Of a DNA stretch of 64,000 bases, positions 1 through 7,995 are shown piece by piece. Each line of letters opens with the position of its first letter. Position 1 is the first letter of the stretch. The position numbers and the translations under genes are program-made. The DNA comes from Couchioplanes caeruleus (GTDB lineage: Bacteria; Actinomycetota; Actinomycetes; Mycobacteriales; Micromonosporaceae), in assembly GCF_003751945.1 (NCBI RefSeq), contig NZ_RJKL01000001.1, positions 3,286,001 through 3,350,000 of the forward strand. The letters are read 5' to 3'. The notes under the pieces are model-generated. The model saw nothing but the letters and a program-made list of their open reading frames with translations. It did not search any database and was not told the DNA's origin.

Positions 1-1
1 C

Positions 2-358
2 TTCTACCCCGGCGACGACCACGTCGACTGGACCTGCGTGGACGTGTACGCCGGCAACCTCTTCCAACCGATAGGCCGGCTCATGGGCCCGTTCCTGCAG
101 TGGGCCGCCCAGCGCCCCAAGCCGATCGTCATCGGCGAGTTCGGCGTGGCGAAGGCCTGGGGACCGGACGGGCGGGCGGCCTGGCTGCGCGACGCCCAGC
201 GCACCTTCAAGGCCAACCCGCAGATCAAGGCGGTCGTGTACTTCGAGAGCGATCCCGAGGGCAACGGGCCGAACCAGCAGTTCCAGCTCACCGGGGACCG
301 GCCCGCCTTCCAGGCCTTCGCCCGGCTGACGAAGGACCCCTACTTCAATCCGGAGTGA
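2..358 (+). CDS. C-terminal part of a GH26-type glycoside hydrolase (partial, cut by window start)
   Basis: Open from the first bases to TGA at 356-358; the 5' part lies outside the window. The visible 118 residues resemble the end of family 26 endo-mannanase-like hydrolases: a 'GDDHVDW' segment, then 'PIVIGEFGVAKAW', where Glu of 'GEFG' would be the nucleophile, then 'IKAVVYFES' and a closing helix. Such enzymes are usually secreted and cut beta-mannan or related glycans; secretion cannot be judged here. The 3' end overlaps the end of the convergent TagA-type gene by 14 bp. The neighbours suggest a role in surface or extracellular polysaccharide turnover. The family call is good; the substrate is unknown. 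Confidence 0.7.
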   Translation, partial: FYPGDDHVDWTCVDVYAGNLFQPIGRLMGPFLQWAAQRPKPIVIGEFGVAKAWGPDGRAAWLRDAQRTFKANPQIKAVVYFESDPEGNGPNQQFQLTGDRPAFQAFARLTKDPYFNPE

Positions 359-1142
359 CCTGCGCGCGCCGGCTCGCCTGGGCCAGCAGCCGGAGCGCGT
401 ACGGGGCGTCGTGCTTGAGGTATCTCCCGGCCAGCCGGCGCGGCTCGGTGCCGATCCGGTGCGCCCATTCCAGGCCGGTGCGCTGCATCCAGCGCGGCGC
501 CCGTTCCACGTCGCCGGCCACGAAGTTGACCGCCGCGCCGCAGCCCACGAACCAGGCACGGGGCATGGTCTCCCGCAGCCGGGTGACGACCTCCTCCTGC
601 TTGGGGAAGCCTAGGCCGACGAAGACCAGGTCGGGTTCGGCGCCGGCGATCTTGGCGCACACGTCCGCATATGCCTGCTCGTCGGACTCGAAGCCGAAGG
701 GTGGGCAGAGCGTGCCCGCGACGCGCAGGCCCGCGCATTCGGCGGCGAGCCGGTCCGCAGCCCGGGTGGCGCCGTCCGGAACGCCGTCGTTCTCCGGCCG
801 CCCGCCGACGACGAAGACGGACCGGCGGTCGTGCCCGAGGCCGCGCGACAGCGACCAGATGAGGCTGCTGCCGGCGACCCGTTCGGGCAGCGGCGTGCCG
901 CTCAGCTTGCTGGCCCAGACGAGCGGCATGCCGTCGGCGACGATGAGGTCGGCGTCGTCGAGGTAGCCGCGGACCCGGTCGTCCACCCGCGACTGCCGCA
1001 GGATGTCGACGTTGGGAGTGACGATGCGGCCGCCGCGGCCGGCCGCGATCGCCTCGCGGACCACGGCGACCACCTCGCCCTCGGTCATCGGGTCGAAACC
1101 GGTTCCGTCGAGCTGGACACGGTCGAAAGCGTCGATTGACAA
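345..1142 (-). CDS. WecG/TagA/CpsF family glycosyltransferase
   Basis: 265 residues, the usual size for this family, which adds an N-acetylhexosamine (ManNAc in TagA/WecG) to an undecaprenyl-diphosphate-linked sugar at the inner membrane face. Motifs in order: 'TPNVD' (about 42-46), 'VADGMPLVW' (68-76) with the proposed catalytic Asp at about 70, 'GFPKQE' (178-183), and the basic C-terminal 'RAPRWMQRTGLEW' region that docks to membrane. The start is TTG at 1140-1142, chosen because a perfect AAGGAGG lies 7 nt upstream and no ATG/GTG fits. Divergent from the sulfotransferase; convergent with the hydrolase. Likely part of a surface polysaccharide or teichoic-acid-like cluster. Confidence 0.88.
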   Translation of the reverse strand: MSIDAFDRVQLDGTGFDPMTEGEVVAVVREAIAAGRGGRIVTPNVDILRQSRVDDRVRGYLDDADLIVADGMPLVWASKLSGTPLPERVAGSSLIWSLSRGLGHDRRSVFVVGGRPENDGVPDGATRAADRLAAECAGLRVAGTLCPPFGFESDEQAYADVCAKIAGAEPDLVFVGLGFPKQEEVVTRLRETMPRAWFVGCGAAVNFVAGDVERAPRWMQRTGLEWAHRIGTEPRRLAGRYLKHDAPYALRLLAQASRRAQVTPD

Positions 1143-1171
1143 CGCAACGCCTCCTTCAGGCTTGTTCGCTC

Positions 1172-1177
1172 GTTATA
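1172..1177 (-). promoter_or_regulatory. -10 element of the TagA-type gene
   Basis: TATAAC on the minus strand, about 30 nt upstream of the TTG start, with a weak TGACCG 18 bp further upstream. This predicts a short leader carrying the AAGGAGG site. The same 64-bp divergent gap carries 'GAGCGAAACGAGCGAAGG', related to the bridge-ORF elements seen elsewhere in the window. Confidence 0.5.
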
Positions 1178-1205
1178 GGAGCGAAACGAGCGAAGGCGGT
1201 CAGAA

Positions 1206-2156
1206 GTGGCACACGTCGTCTATCTGGGCGGATTAGGACGAAGCGGCACGACGCTCGTGGAGCGCCTCCTCGGCGAGCTGCCCTCGGTGTGCACGCTGGG
1301 CGAGATCGTCCACCTCTGGCAGCGCGACATTCGGGACAACGAGCGGTGCGGCTGCGGTGCCCGGTTTGCGGCCTGCACCTTCTGGAAGCGGGTCGGCGAG
1401 CGTGCGTACGGCGGATGGCACAATGTGGACGTCGACCGCGTGCACGCGCTGCGCGACACGGTCGAGCGCACCCGCTTCATCCCTCGCCTCGCCGCCACCC
1501 ACCTGCCCCCGGCGCAGCTCGCCGACGTCCGCGAGTACGCAACCTTCTACTCCCGCGTGTACGCGGCCGCGGCCGAGGTCTCCGGCGCGTCGGTGGTCGT
1601 CGACTCGTCCAAGCACAGCGCACTGGCCCACGTGCTGCGCTGGGCGGACGACGTGGACCTGCGGGTCGTGCACGTGGTGCGGGACGCCCGCGGGGTCGCG
1701 TACTCCTGGACCAAGACCGTCACCCGGCCGGAGACCGACGGCGGCGACGAGATGACCCGCTACTCCCCCGGACGCTCCGCCCTGCTCTGGAACGCGCACA
1801 ACGCGGCCTTCGGGCTGCTCGCCCGCCGCGGGGTGCCGGTCCGGCGGATCCGCTACGAACAGTTCCTCACCGATCCCCGGGCGGCGCTGCGCGACCTGGC
1901 CGCCTACGCCGGCGTTCCGGTCGCCGAGGCCGACCTCGGCTTCCTCGGCGACGGGTACGCGGACCTGGGGGTCAGCCACAGCGCCGCCGGCAACCCGATG
2001 CGTTTCACGGTCGGACGGCTGCCGCTGCGCCGCGACGACGCGTGGGTACGCGCCCTGCCCGGCAGCCAGCGACGGCTGGTCGGCGCCGTGTGCGCGCCGA
2101 TGCTGCGCGCGTACGGCTACCCGCTCAACCCCGCAGAAGCCCCCCAGGAGGCGTGA
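1206..2156 (+). CDS. sulfotransferase family protein
   Basis: 316 residues. The N-terminus carries the 5'-phosphosulfate-binding loop of PAPS-dependent sulfotransferases, 'GLGRSGTTLVERLL' (about 9-22). 'VVDSSKHS' and 'LRVVHVVRDARGVAYSW' follow the 3'-phosphate-binding pattern (Ser and Arg). It would move sulfate from PAPS to a glycan or other acceptor in the cytoplasm. GTG start at 1206 with GAAGG about 11 nt upstream. The stop overlaps the ATG of the next gene by one base (TGATG), so the two are translationally coupled. A sulfotransferase next to glycosyltransferases suggests a sulfated surface glycan. The acceptor is unknown. Confidence 0.85.
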   Translation: MAHVVYLGGLGRSGTTLVERLLGELPSVCTLGEIVHLWQRDIRDNERCGCGARFAACTFWKRVGERAYGGWHNVDVDRVHALRDTVERTRFIPRLAATHLPPAQLADVREYATFYSRVYAAAAEVSGASVVVDSSKHSALAHVLRWADDVDLRVVHVVRDARGVAYSWTKTVTRPETDGGDEMTRYSPGRSALLWNAHNAAFGLLARRGVPVRRIRYEQFLTDPRAALRDLAAYAGVPVAEADLGFLGDGYADLGVSHSAAGNPMRFTVGRLPLRRDDAWVRALPGSQRRLVGAVCAPMLRAYGYPLNPAEAPQEA

Positions 2157-3070
2157 TGAACTGGCCGTCCGTCGGCGTCGTGATCCCCACCCGCAACCGC
2201 CCCGAGCTGGTTCGCAAGGCGATCGCGGCGGTCCGCGACCAGCACTACCCGGGCGAGATCAAGGTGGTGGTCGTCTACGACCAGACCGAGCCCGACTACC
2301 TGCTCGCCTCCACCGAGGGCACCCAGGTCCTGGTACTGACCAACTGGCGCACCTCCGGCCTGGCCGGCGCCCGCAACACCGGGATCCTGGCGCTCGACAC
2401 CGAGCTGGTGGCGTTCTGCGACGACGACGACCGCTGGGCACCGGACAAGCTGCGCCGCCAGGTCGCCGCGCTCGTGGCAGAGCCGGATGCCGAGTTCGCC
2501 ACGTGCGCGATCGAGGTGGAATACGAGGGCAAGTGCACGCCCCGGCTGGCCGGGCGCAGCCGGGTCACCATCGACGAGCTGGCCCGTTCCCGGATGGCCA
2601 TGCTGCACTCGTCGTCGTTCCTGGTCCGGCGCGAGGCGCTCGGCACCGACGGCATCGGGCTGGTCGCCGAGGACGCCCCGGGCAGCCAGAACGAGGACTG
2701 GGACCTGCTGCTGCGCGCGTCCCGGCGCCGGCCGATCGTGCACCTCGACGAGCCGCTGGTCCGGGTGTTGTGGGGCCGGACCTCGCATTATGCGTACGAG
2801 TACGCGACGAAGATCTCCTCGCTGCGCTGGATGATGCAACGCCATCCGGAGATCAGCGGCTGCCGGCCCGGCGCGGCCCGCGTCTACGGGCAGCTCGCCT
2901 GCTGGTCGGCGGCGACCGGCAACCGCTCGCAGGCCTGGCAGTTCAGCAAGGAGGCGGTACGGGCGAACTGGAAGGAGCCGCGGACGGCGATCGCGCTGGC
3001 GGCCATGACCGGCGCCGTGAAGGTGGAGAACGTCCTCTCCGCGCTGCACAAACGCGGCCGAGGGATCTAA
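2156..3070 (+). CDS. family 2 glycosyltransferase
   Basis: 304 residues. GT-A fold signature: 'VVIPTRNRP' (8-16), 'GLAGARNTGIL' (68-78) and the metal-binding acidic run 'FCDDDDRW' (87-94). 'NEDWDLLLRA' matches the usual ED/DW acceptor-site motif. Likely transfers a sugar from a nucleotide donor during surface polysaccharide assembly. The ATG overlaps the sulfotransferase stop and GGAGG lies 6 nt upstream, which fixes this start although the frame stays open for about 1 kb upstream. No membrane segment is seen. Donor and acceptor cannot be told from sequence. Confidence 0.87.
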   Translation: MNWPSVGVVIPTRNRPELVRKAIAAVRDQHYPGEIKVVVVYDQTEPDYLLASTEGTQVLVLTNWRTSGLAGARNTGILALDTELVAFCDDDDRWAPDKLRRQVAALVAEPDAEFATCAIEVEYEGKCTPRLAGRSRVTIDELARSRMAMLHSSSFLVRREALGTDGIGLVAEDAPGSQNEDWDLLLRASRRRPIVHLDEPLVRVLWGRTSHYAYEYATKISSLRWMMQRHPEISGCRPGAARVYGQLACWSAATGNRSQAWQFSKEAVRANWKEPRTAIALAAMTGAVKVENVLSALHKRGRGI

Positions 3071-3103
3071 CACACTCTTTCGCGCACACCCGATCGCCGG
3101 GTA

Positions 3104-3120
3104 GTGTTCGCACGTGTTCG
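3104..3120 (+). promoter_or_regulatory. possible DeoR-type direct-repeat operator
   Basis: Two copies of GTGTTCG with a 10-bp period (3104-3110 and 3114-3120), one helical turn apart, 32 bp before the DeoR-family start codon. DeoR-family regulators commonly bind short direct repeats near their own promoter. The assignment as an autoregulatory site is inference. Confidence 0.3.
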
Positions 3121-3151
3121 AAATAGTGCGGTTCAAGCGGGCGGGCCGCTG

Positions 3152-3928
3152 ATGCTCGCCCAGCAGCGCCAAGCGGCGATCCTCGACCGGGTCCGGGCGG
3201 CCGGCGGCGTCCGGGTCAGCGAGCTGGCCGCCGAATACGGCGTGTCCGACATGACCATCCGCCGCGACCTCGAGTCCCTCGCCGACCGGGGCCTTCTCGC
3301 GAAGGTACACGGTGGCGCGACCACGGTGAGCCCGGGTTCGACGCATGAGCCGGGGTTCGCGGCCAAGTCGGTGCGCCAGCGCACCGAGAAGGCCGCCATG
3401 GCGACGCGCGCGGCCGCCATGGTCTCGCCCGGCGACGCGATCGCACTCTCGGCCGGCACCACGACCGCCGGCCTCGCCCAGCGGCTCGTCGACGTGCCGG
3501 ACCTGACCGTGGTCACCAACTCCATTCCGGTCGCGGACGTCTTCTACCGCGCCGGGCGACCCGACCAGACCGTCATCCTGACCGGCGGCACGCGCACGCC
3601 GTCGGACGCCCTGGTCGGGCCCGTGGCGGTCGCGGCCATCGGCAGCCTGCACCTCGACATGCTGTTCCTGGGCGTCCACGGCATGAGCGAGCGGACCGGC
3701 TACACGACGCCCAACCTCATGGAGGCGGACGTCAACCGGGCGCTGGTGGACGCGGCGGAACGGCTCGTGGTGCTGGCCGACCACACCAAGTGGGGCACCG
3801 TCGGCATCTCGTCGATCGTCCCCCTGCACCGCGCCGACGTGGTGATCACCGACGACGAGCTCGACGAGTCCGCCCGCGCGATCCTGTCCGAACAGGTGCG
3901 CGAGCTCGTCGTGGTGAGCGGGTCGTGA
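3152..3928 (+). CDS. DeoR/GlpR family transcriptional regulator
   Basis: 258 residues, the family norm. N-terminal winged helix: 'QRQAAILDRVR', then 'VSELAAEYGVSDMTIRRDLESL' (about 22-43). The C-terminal DeoRC sensor domain carries 'LSAGTTTAGLAQRL', 'VVTNS', 'LTGGTRTPSDALVGP' and 'VVLADHTKWG', which bind phosphorylated sugars. ATG at 3152 is preferred over an upstream GTG because the family begins almost exactly at 'MLAQQRQ'. Its TGA overlaps the galT GTG (GTGA), so it probably controls galT according to a phosphosugar such as galactose-1-phosphate. The effector is inference. Confidence 0.9.
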   Translation: MLAQQRQAAILDRVRAAGGVRVSELAAEYGVSDMTIRRDLESLADRGLLAKVHGGATTVSPGSTHEPGFAAKSVRQRTEKAAMATRAAAMVSPGDAIALSAGTTTAGLAQRLVDVPDLTVVTNSIPVADVFYRAGRPDQTVILTGGTRTPSDALVGPVAVAAIGSLHLDMLFLGVHGMSERTGYTTPNLMEADVNRALVDAAERLVVLADHTKWGTVGISSIVPLHRADVVITDDELDESARAILSEQVRELVVVSGS

Positions 3929-5013
3929 TCGGCAGCCGGACGGTGATCAAGCTGTCGGACGGCCGGGAGTTGATCTACTTCGACGAGGACCCGGTCGCGG
4001 ACCGCACCGACCGGCAGGACACCCGCGATCTGCCGCCCCCGCCGCCGACCTCGCAGTTGCGCTACGACCCGCTCGTCGACGAGTGGGTGGCGGTGGCGGC
4101 CCACCGCCAGACCCGCACGTTCCTGCCACCGACCGACAAGTGTCCGCTGTGTCCGTCCACTGCGGACTTCGCCAGCGAGATCCCGGCGCCCGACTACGAC
4201 GTGGTGGTGTTCGAGAACCAGTTCCCGTCGTTCAGCGACCGGGTCGTGGCGGACGAGACCACGGCACTGACCGACGAGGTCCCGGTCCGGCCGGGGGTGG
4301 GCCGCTGCGAGGTGGTCTGCTTCACCAGCGACCACCACAGCTCCTTCGGTGCGCTCTCTCCCGAACGCGTCCGCACGGTGCTCGACGCGCTGGCGGACCG
4401 TACCGCACAGATGTCGGCCCTGCCGGGCGTGGCGCAGGTCTTCCCGTTCGAGAACCGGGGCGTCGAGATCGGGGTGACCCTGAGCCACCCGCACGGCCAG
4501 ATCTACGCGTACCCGATGGTCCCCCCGCGCACCACGGCCATGCTGACCGCGTCCCGCCGCCATGCCGACCGCACCGGAGGCCGCAACCTCTACGCCGACG
4601 TGCTGGCCGCGGAGCGCCGGGCCGGCACCAGAATCGTCGCCACCAACGAGCACTGGACCGCCTACGTGCCGGCGGCATCCCGCTGGCCCTACGAGGTGCA
4701 GCTCGCCCCGCACCGCCACGTCCCCGACATCCCGGCCCTGACCGCGCCGGAACGAGACGCCTTCGCCCCGCTGTACCTGGACGTCCTCCGCCGCTTCGAC
4801 GCCCTGTTCGACACGCCTCTGCCCTATATCGCCGCCTGGCACCAGGCAGTGACCGGCGAGGGCCGGGATCTGGGTTATCTGCACCTGCAGCTCTTCAGCG
4901 TCCGACGGGCAGCGGACAAGCTGAAGTATCTGGCCGGCTCGGAGTCCGCCATGGGCGCCTTCGTCAACGACGTGGAGCCCGAACGCGCCGCGCAGATCCT
5001 GCGCGAGAAATAG
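3925..5013 (+). CDS. galT: galactose-1-phosphate uridylyltransferase
   Basis: 362 residues. Leloir-pathway enzyme that exchanges UMP between UDP-glucose and galactose-1-phosphate through a uridylyl-histidine. Seen: 'CPLCP' (73-77), a zinc-binding pair; 'FENRGVEIG'; the active-site 'HPHGQIYAYP' with HPH at 188-190 (H190 the nucleophile); and the C-terminal 'HLQLFS'. GTG start overlaps the regulator's stop by 4 bp; a second in-frame GTG at 3943 is possible. galE and galK are not beside it. A strong stem-loop follows 4 nt after the stop. Confidence 0.93.
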   Translation: MIGSRTVIKLSDGRELIYFDEDPVADRTDRQDTRDLPPPPPTSQLRYDPLVDEWVAVAAHRQTRTFLPPTDKCPLCPSTADFASEIPAPDYDVVVFENQFPSFSDRVVADETTALTDEVPVRPGVGRCEVVCFTSDHHSSFGALSPERVRTVLDALADRTAQMSALPGVAQVFPFENRGVEIGVTLSHPHGQIYAYPMVPPRTTAMLTASRRHADRTGGRNLYADVLAAERRAGTRIVATNEHWTAYVPAASRWPYEVQLAPHRHVPDIPALTAPERDAFAPLYLDVLRRFDALFDTPLPYIAAWHQAVTGEGRDLGYLHLQLFSVRRAADKLKYLAGSESAMGAFVNDVEPERAAQILREK

Positions 5014-5016
5014 GGG

Positions 5017-5044
5017 GCGGGGGGCCCGGGACAAGGCCCCCCGC
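5017..5044 (+). terminator. stem-loop terminator after galT
   Basis: Perfect 10-bp stem, GCGGGGGGCC and GGCCCCCCGC, with an 8-nt loop, starting 4 nt after the galT stop. No U-tract follows, as is common for high-GC actinobacterial terminators. Confidence 0.75.
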
Positions 5045-5268
5045 AGGGAAGGGACGGCAGGCTTACGCGCCTACTGGCCACCACCTTCACGAGGAAACCG
5101 ATCGGCGCCCGGGACAAGGCAAGCCGGACCGGCGGGCGACTCCTCGTGCGTGGCGACCGTCATCCGTTCTGTTAGGTGAAACGAGGGCCGCGTTCCCCTA
5201 GTTACGGATCCTAAACATCACATTCCGGTGACGGGCCCGGTTCGGCCGATTCGCTCCCGAATGCACGA
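5045..5268. other. gene-free stretch between galT and icd
   Basis: No credible gene. The only structure noted is a 14-nt copy of GCCCGGGACAAGGC at 5107-5120, repeating 5024-5037 from the terminator loop region, and an AT-richer patch at about 5160-5225 with no recognised signal. Confidence 0.4.
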
Positions 5269-5297
5269 AGGCCCTCCGGCCGTACGCCGGAAGGCCT
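5269..5297 (-). terminator. terminator downstream of icd
   Basis: Inverted repeat 5269-5280 / 5286-5297: AGGCC..TCCGGC pairs with GCCGGA..GGCCT with one mismatch and a 5-nt loop. It lies 17 nt beyond the icd stop and may also stop read-through from galT. Confidence 0.7.
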
Positions 5298-5313
5298 CTG
5301 TGCGGGGCAGCGG

Positions 5314-6531
5314 TCAGGAAGACAGCTTGCGAGCCAGGTTCTCGTCCAGGGCGTTCATGAACTCGTCGGTGGTCAGCCAGGGGGCGTCGCGGCCGATGAG
5401 CAGCGCCAGGTCCTTGGTCATCTGGCCACCCTCGACGGTGGAGACGCACACCTTCTCGAGGGTCTCGGCGAACTCGGTGACCGCCGGGGTGCCGTCGAGC
5501 TTGCCGCGGTGCTTGAGGCCGCCGGTCCAGGCGAAGATCGAGGCGATCGGGTTGGTGGAGGTCTTCTCGCCCTTCTGCCACTGGCGGTAGTGCCGGGTGA
5601 CCGTGCCGTGGGCGGCCTCGGCCTCGACGGTCTTGCCGTCCGGGGTCATCAGGACCGAGGTCATCAGGCCGAGCGAGCCGAAGCCCTGCGCCACCGTGTC
5701 CGACTGCACGTCGCCGTCGTAGTTCTTGCAGGCCCAGACGTAGCCGCCCTCCCACTTCATGGCGGCGGCGACCATGTCGTCGATCAGGCGGTGCTCGTAG
5801 GTGAGGCCGGCCTTCTTGAAGTCCTCGGCGAACTCGGTCTCGAAGATCTCCGCGAACAGGTCCTTGAAGCGCCCGTCGTACGCCTTCAGGATCGTGTTCT
5901 TGGTCGACAGGTAGACCGGGAAGTTGCGGGCCAGGCCGTAGCGGAACGAGGCGCGGGCGAAGTCGCGGATCGACTCGTCGTAGTTGTACATGCCCATGGC
6001 GACGCCGCCGGCCGGGAAGTCACTGACCAGGAATTCCATCGGCTGCGAGCCGTCGGCCGGGGTGAAGGTCATGGTCAGCTTGCCCGCACTGGGCGCCACG
6101 AAGTCGGTCGCCTTGTACTGGTCGCCGTGCGCGTGCCGGCCGATGACGATCGGCTTGGTCCAGCCGGGTACCAGCCGGGGGACGTTCGACATGATGATCG
6201 GCTCGCGGAACACGACGCCGCCGAGGATGTTGCGGATGGTGCCGTTCGGCGACCGCCACATCTTCTTCAGCCCGAACTCGTCGACGCGGGCCTCGTCCGG
6301 GGTGATCGTCGCGCACTTGACGCCGACGCCGTGCCGCTTGATGGCGTTGGCCGCGTCGATGGTCACCTGGTCGTCGGTCTCGTCGCGGTGCTGGATCGAC
6401 AGGTCGTAGTACTCGAGGTCGACGTCGAGGTAGGGCAGGATCAACTGCTCACGGATCTGCTTCCAGATGATCCGGGTCATCTCGTCGCCGTCGAGCTCCA
6501 CGACCGGGTTATTGACCTTGATTTTCGCCAT
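5314..6531 (-). CDS. icd: NADP-dependent isocitrate dehydrogenase
   Basis: 405 residues, the homodimeric eukaryote-like type. Converts isocitrate to 2-oxoglutarate and CO2 with NADPH formation in the TCA cycle. Seen: '[13 protein letters not shown]' at the N-terminus, '[14 protein letters not shown]', '[12 protein letters not shown]' (substrate-binding Ser/Asn/Arg), '[14 protein letters not shown]' with metal-binding Asp, 'YDGDVQSD' and '[10 protein letters not shown]' (cofactor region). ATG at 6529-6531 lies behind GGAGAGGAG about 10 nt upstream. Monocistronic, with its own terminator. A 16-bp palindrome matching the AcnR consensus lies next to its -10 box, suggesting control together with aconitase. 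Confidence 0.96.
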   Translation of the reverse strand: MAKIKVNNPVVELDGDEMTRIIWKQIREQLILPYLDVDLEYYDLSIQHRDETDDQVTIDAANAIKRHGVGVKCATITPDEARVDEFGLKKMWRSPNGTIRNILGGVVFREPIIMSNVPRLVPGWTKPIVIGRHAHGDQYKATDFVAPSAGKLTMTFTPADGSQPMEFLVSDFPAGGVAMGMYNYDESIRDFARASFRYGLARNFPVYLSTKNTILKAYDGRFKDLFAEIFETEFAEDFKKAGLTYEHRLIDDMVAAAMKWEGGYVWACKNYDGDVQSDTVAQGFGSLGLMTSVLMTPDGKTVEAEAAHGTVTRHYRQWQKGEKTSTNPIASIFAWTGGLKHRGKLDGTPAVTEFAETLEKVCVSTVEGGQMTKDLALLIGRDAPWLTTDEFMNALDENLARKLSS

Positions 6532-6558
6532 CGGCCGGCGCTCCTCTCCCGGGACACA

Positions 6559-6581
6559 TGTTTAGCAGTACGAGCGTACTG
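6559..6581 (-). promoter_or_regulatory. icd promoter with AcnR-like operator
   Basis: TAAACA (minus strand, 6559-6564) is a candidate -10. Immediately upstream lies the palindrome CAGTACGAGCGTACTG (6566-6581), arms of 7 bp around a 2-bp centre. It fits the published AcnR consensus CAGNACnnncGTACTG of corynebacteria at every fixed position. Binding in the -10/-35 spacer would repress. The regulator itself is not in this window. Confidence 0.6.
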
Positions 6582-6642
6582 CCCTTCGGTTGGTGATCGT
6601 CGCCGGGTCCGGGCTGGCACGCGGGTTCTACGCTTGCCCTCG

Positions 6643-6894
6643 ATGACCCACACCGAGCAGCGTGACGAACGGCACCCCCGGCCCCTGACCAGGGTGATCC
6701 TGGTCATGGCGGCGCTGGCGGCGCTGCTCGCCGTCACGATGAACAGCATGCTCCTCGTGGCGGCGGCCGTCGTCCCGGTCGCCGCCTGCGTGCTGCGCGA
6801 GCAGTCGCCGGAACGCGCCGCCACGTCGACGGTCACGATCCTGGCCGCCGGTCTCAGTCTCATCCTGATCGGCCTCGGCGTCGCCCACGCCTAA
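6643..6894 (+). CDS. small membrane protein, DUF3017-like
   Basis: 83 residues with a polar head ('MTHTEQRDERHPRP') and three hydrophobic segments: about 17-33, 36-50 and 62-81. The size, three-pass topology and position beside mdh match the actinobacterial DUF3017 family, whose function is unknown. ATG at 6643 has no Shine-Dalgarno site; TACGCT at 6629-6634 ends 8 nt before it, so a leaderless transcript is likely. Divergent from icd and convergent with mdh. Confidence 0.7.
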   Translation: MTHTEQRDERHPRPLTRVILVMAALAALLAVTMNSMLLVAAAVVPVAACVLREQSPERAATSTVTILAAGLSLILIGLGVAHA

Positions 6895-6896
6895 AA

Positions 6897-6932
6897 CGTG
6901 AAGGCCGGACCGAAAACGGCCCGGCCTTCACG
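6897..6932. terminator. bidirectional terminator between the small membrane protein gene and mdh
   Basis: Perfect 12-bp stem, CGTGAAGGCCGG (6897-6908) and CCGGCCTTCACG (6921-6932), with inner CCG/CGG pairing around an AAAA loop. It lies 2 nt after one stop and 9 nt before the other, so it serves both convergent genes. Confidence 0.85.
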
Positions 6933-6941
6933 CGGAGATGC

Positions 6942-7892
6942 TCAGAGGTCGGCGACGTCCGCCTGCTTGGCGCGGACGGCCTCGGCGGCCTCCTTGAGAC
7001 CGGCCAGCTCGGAGTCGGTCAGGTCGGTGGTCACGACGCGGCGCACGCCGGTCGCGCCGATCTCGGCCTCGACACCCAGGTAGACGCCGGAGATGCCGTA
7101 CTCGCCGTCAACCCAGGCGCAGACCGGCATGACGGCGCCGGAGTCCTCGGCGACGGCCTTGGCCATGCGGGCCGCGGCGGCCGACGGAGCGTAGTACGCG
7201 GAGCCGGTCTTGAGCAGGGCCACGACCTCGGCACCGCCGTTGCGGGTGCGGGTGACCAGCTCCTCGACCTTCTCGGCGGGCAGCAGCTCGGCGAGCGGCT
7301 TGCCGTTGACCGAGGACTTCGAGGGCACCGGCACCATGGTGTCGCCGTGCGAGCCCAGCGTCAGCGTCTTCACGCTGGCGACCGGGACCTTGAGCTCCTC
7401 GGCGACGAAGTTGGTGAAGCGCGCCGAGTCGAGCATGCCCGCCTGGCCGAGGACCCGGTTCTTCGGGAACTGGGTGGCGATCTGGGCGAGCGCGGTCATC
7501 TCGTCGAGCGGGTTCGAGACGACGATCACGACGGCGTTCGGGGCGTACTTCGCGACGTTCTCGGCGACCTGGCGCACGATCTTGGCGTTGACGCCCAGCA
7601 GGTCCATGCGGCTCATGCCCGGCTTGCGCGGCAGGCCGGCGGTGATCACGACGACGTCGGAGCCCTCGATGGCCTCGTAGCCCTCGCCGTTCGGGCCGGT
7701 GGTGGCGCCGATGACCTTGGTCTCGAAGCCCTCGACCGGACGCGACTGATTGAGGTCGAGCGCGAGACCCTCGGGCTTGCCCTCGATGATGTCGGTGAGC
7801 ACCACGGTCTCGAAGATGTCGTACTCGGCCAGACGCTGTGCGGTCGTGGACCCGTAGAACCCGGCGCCTACGACGGTGACCTTCTTGCCCAT
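6942..7892 (-). CDS. mdh: malate dehydrogenase
   Basis: 316 residues, LDH-like malate dehydrogenase that oxidises malate to oxaloacetate in the TCA cycle. Rossmann 'GAGFYGSTTA' (9-18), NAD-selecting Asp34 in 'LTDI', substrate arginines in 'GLPRKPGMSR' (R89, R95), 'SNPLD' (126-130) and catalytic His182 in 'GSHGDT'. ATG with GGGAG about 7 nt upstream. TACGGT (minus strand, 7928-7933) is a possible -10. Shares a bidirectional terminator with the convergent DUF3017-like gene. Confidence 0.95.
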   Translation of the reverse strand: MGKKVTVVGAGFYGSTTAQRLAEYDIFETVVLTDIIEGKPEGLALDLNQSRPVEGFETKVIGATTGPNGEGYEAIEGSDVVVITAGLPRKPGMSRMDLLGVNAKIVRQVAENVAKYAPNAVVIVVSNPLDEMTALAQIATQFPKNRVLGQAGMLDSARFTNFVAEELKVPVASVKTLTLGSHGDTMVPVPSKSSVNGKPLAELLPAEKVEELVTRTRNGGAEVVALLKTGSAYYAPSAAAARMAKAVAEDSGAVMPVCAWVDGEYGISGVYLGVEAEIGATGVRRVVTTDLTDSELAGLKEAAEAVRAKQADVADL

Positions 7893-7995
7893 GCTCTACT
7901 CCCAGTCCGCGGGACGGCTTTTTCCGGACCGTATCAGTCGGTTGACGCCCCGATACCGGGTAGGGCCTCATCGGGCGAGGTAAGCCACTCCCGGC

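Noticed and set aside
1136..2155. In-frame upstream extension of the GT2 gene
   Set aside because: It overlaps the well-supported sulfotransferase in another frame, and the coupled ATG with GGAGG at 2156 explains the true start.
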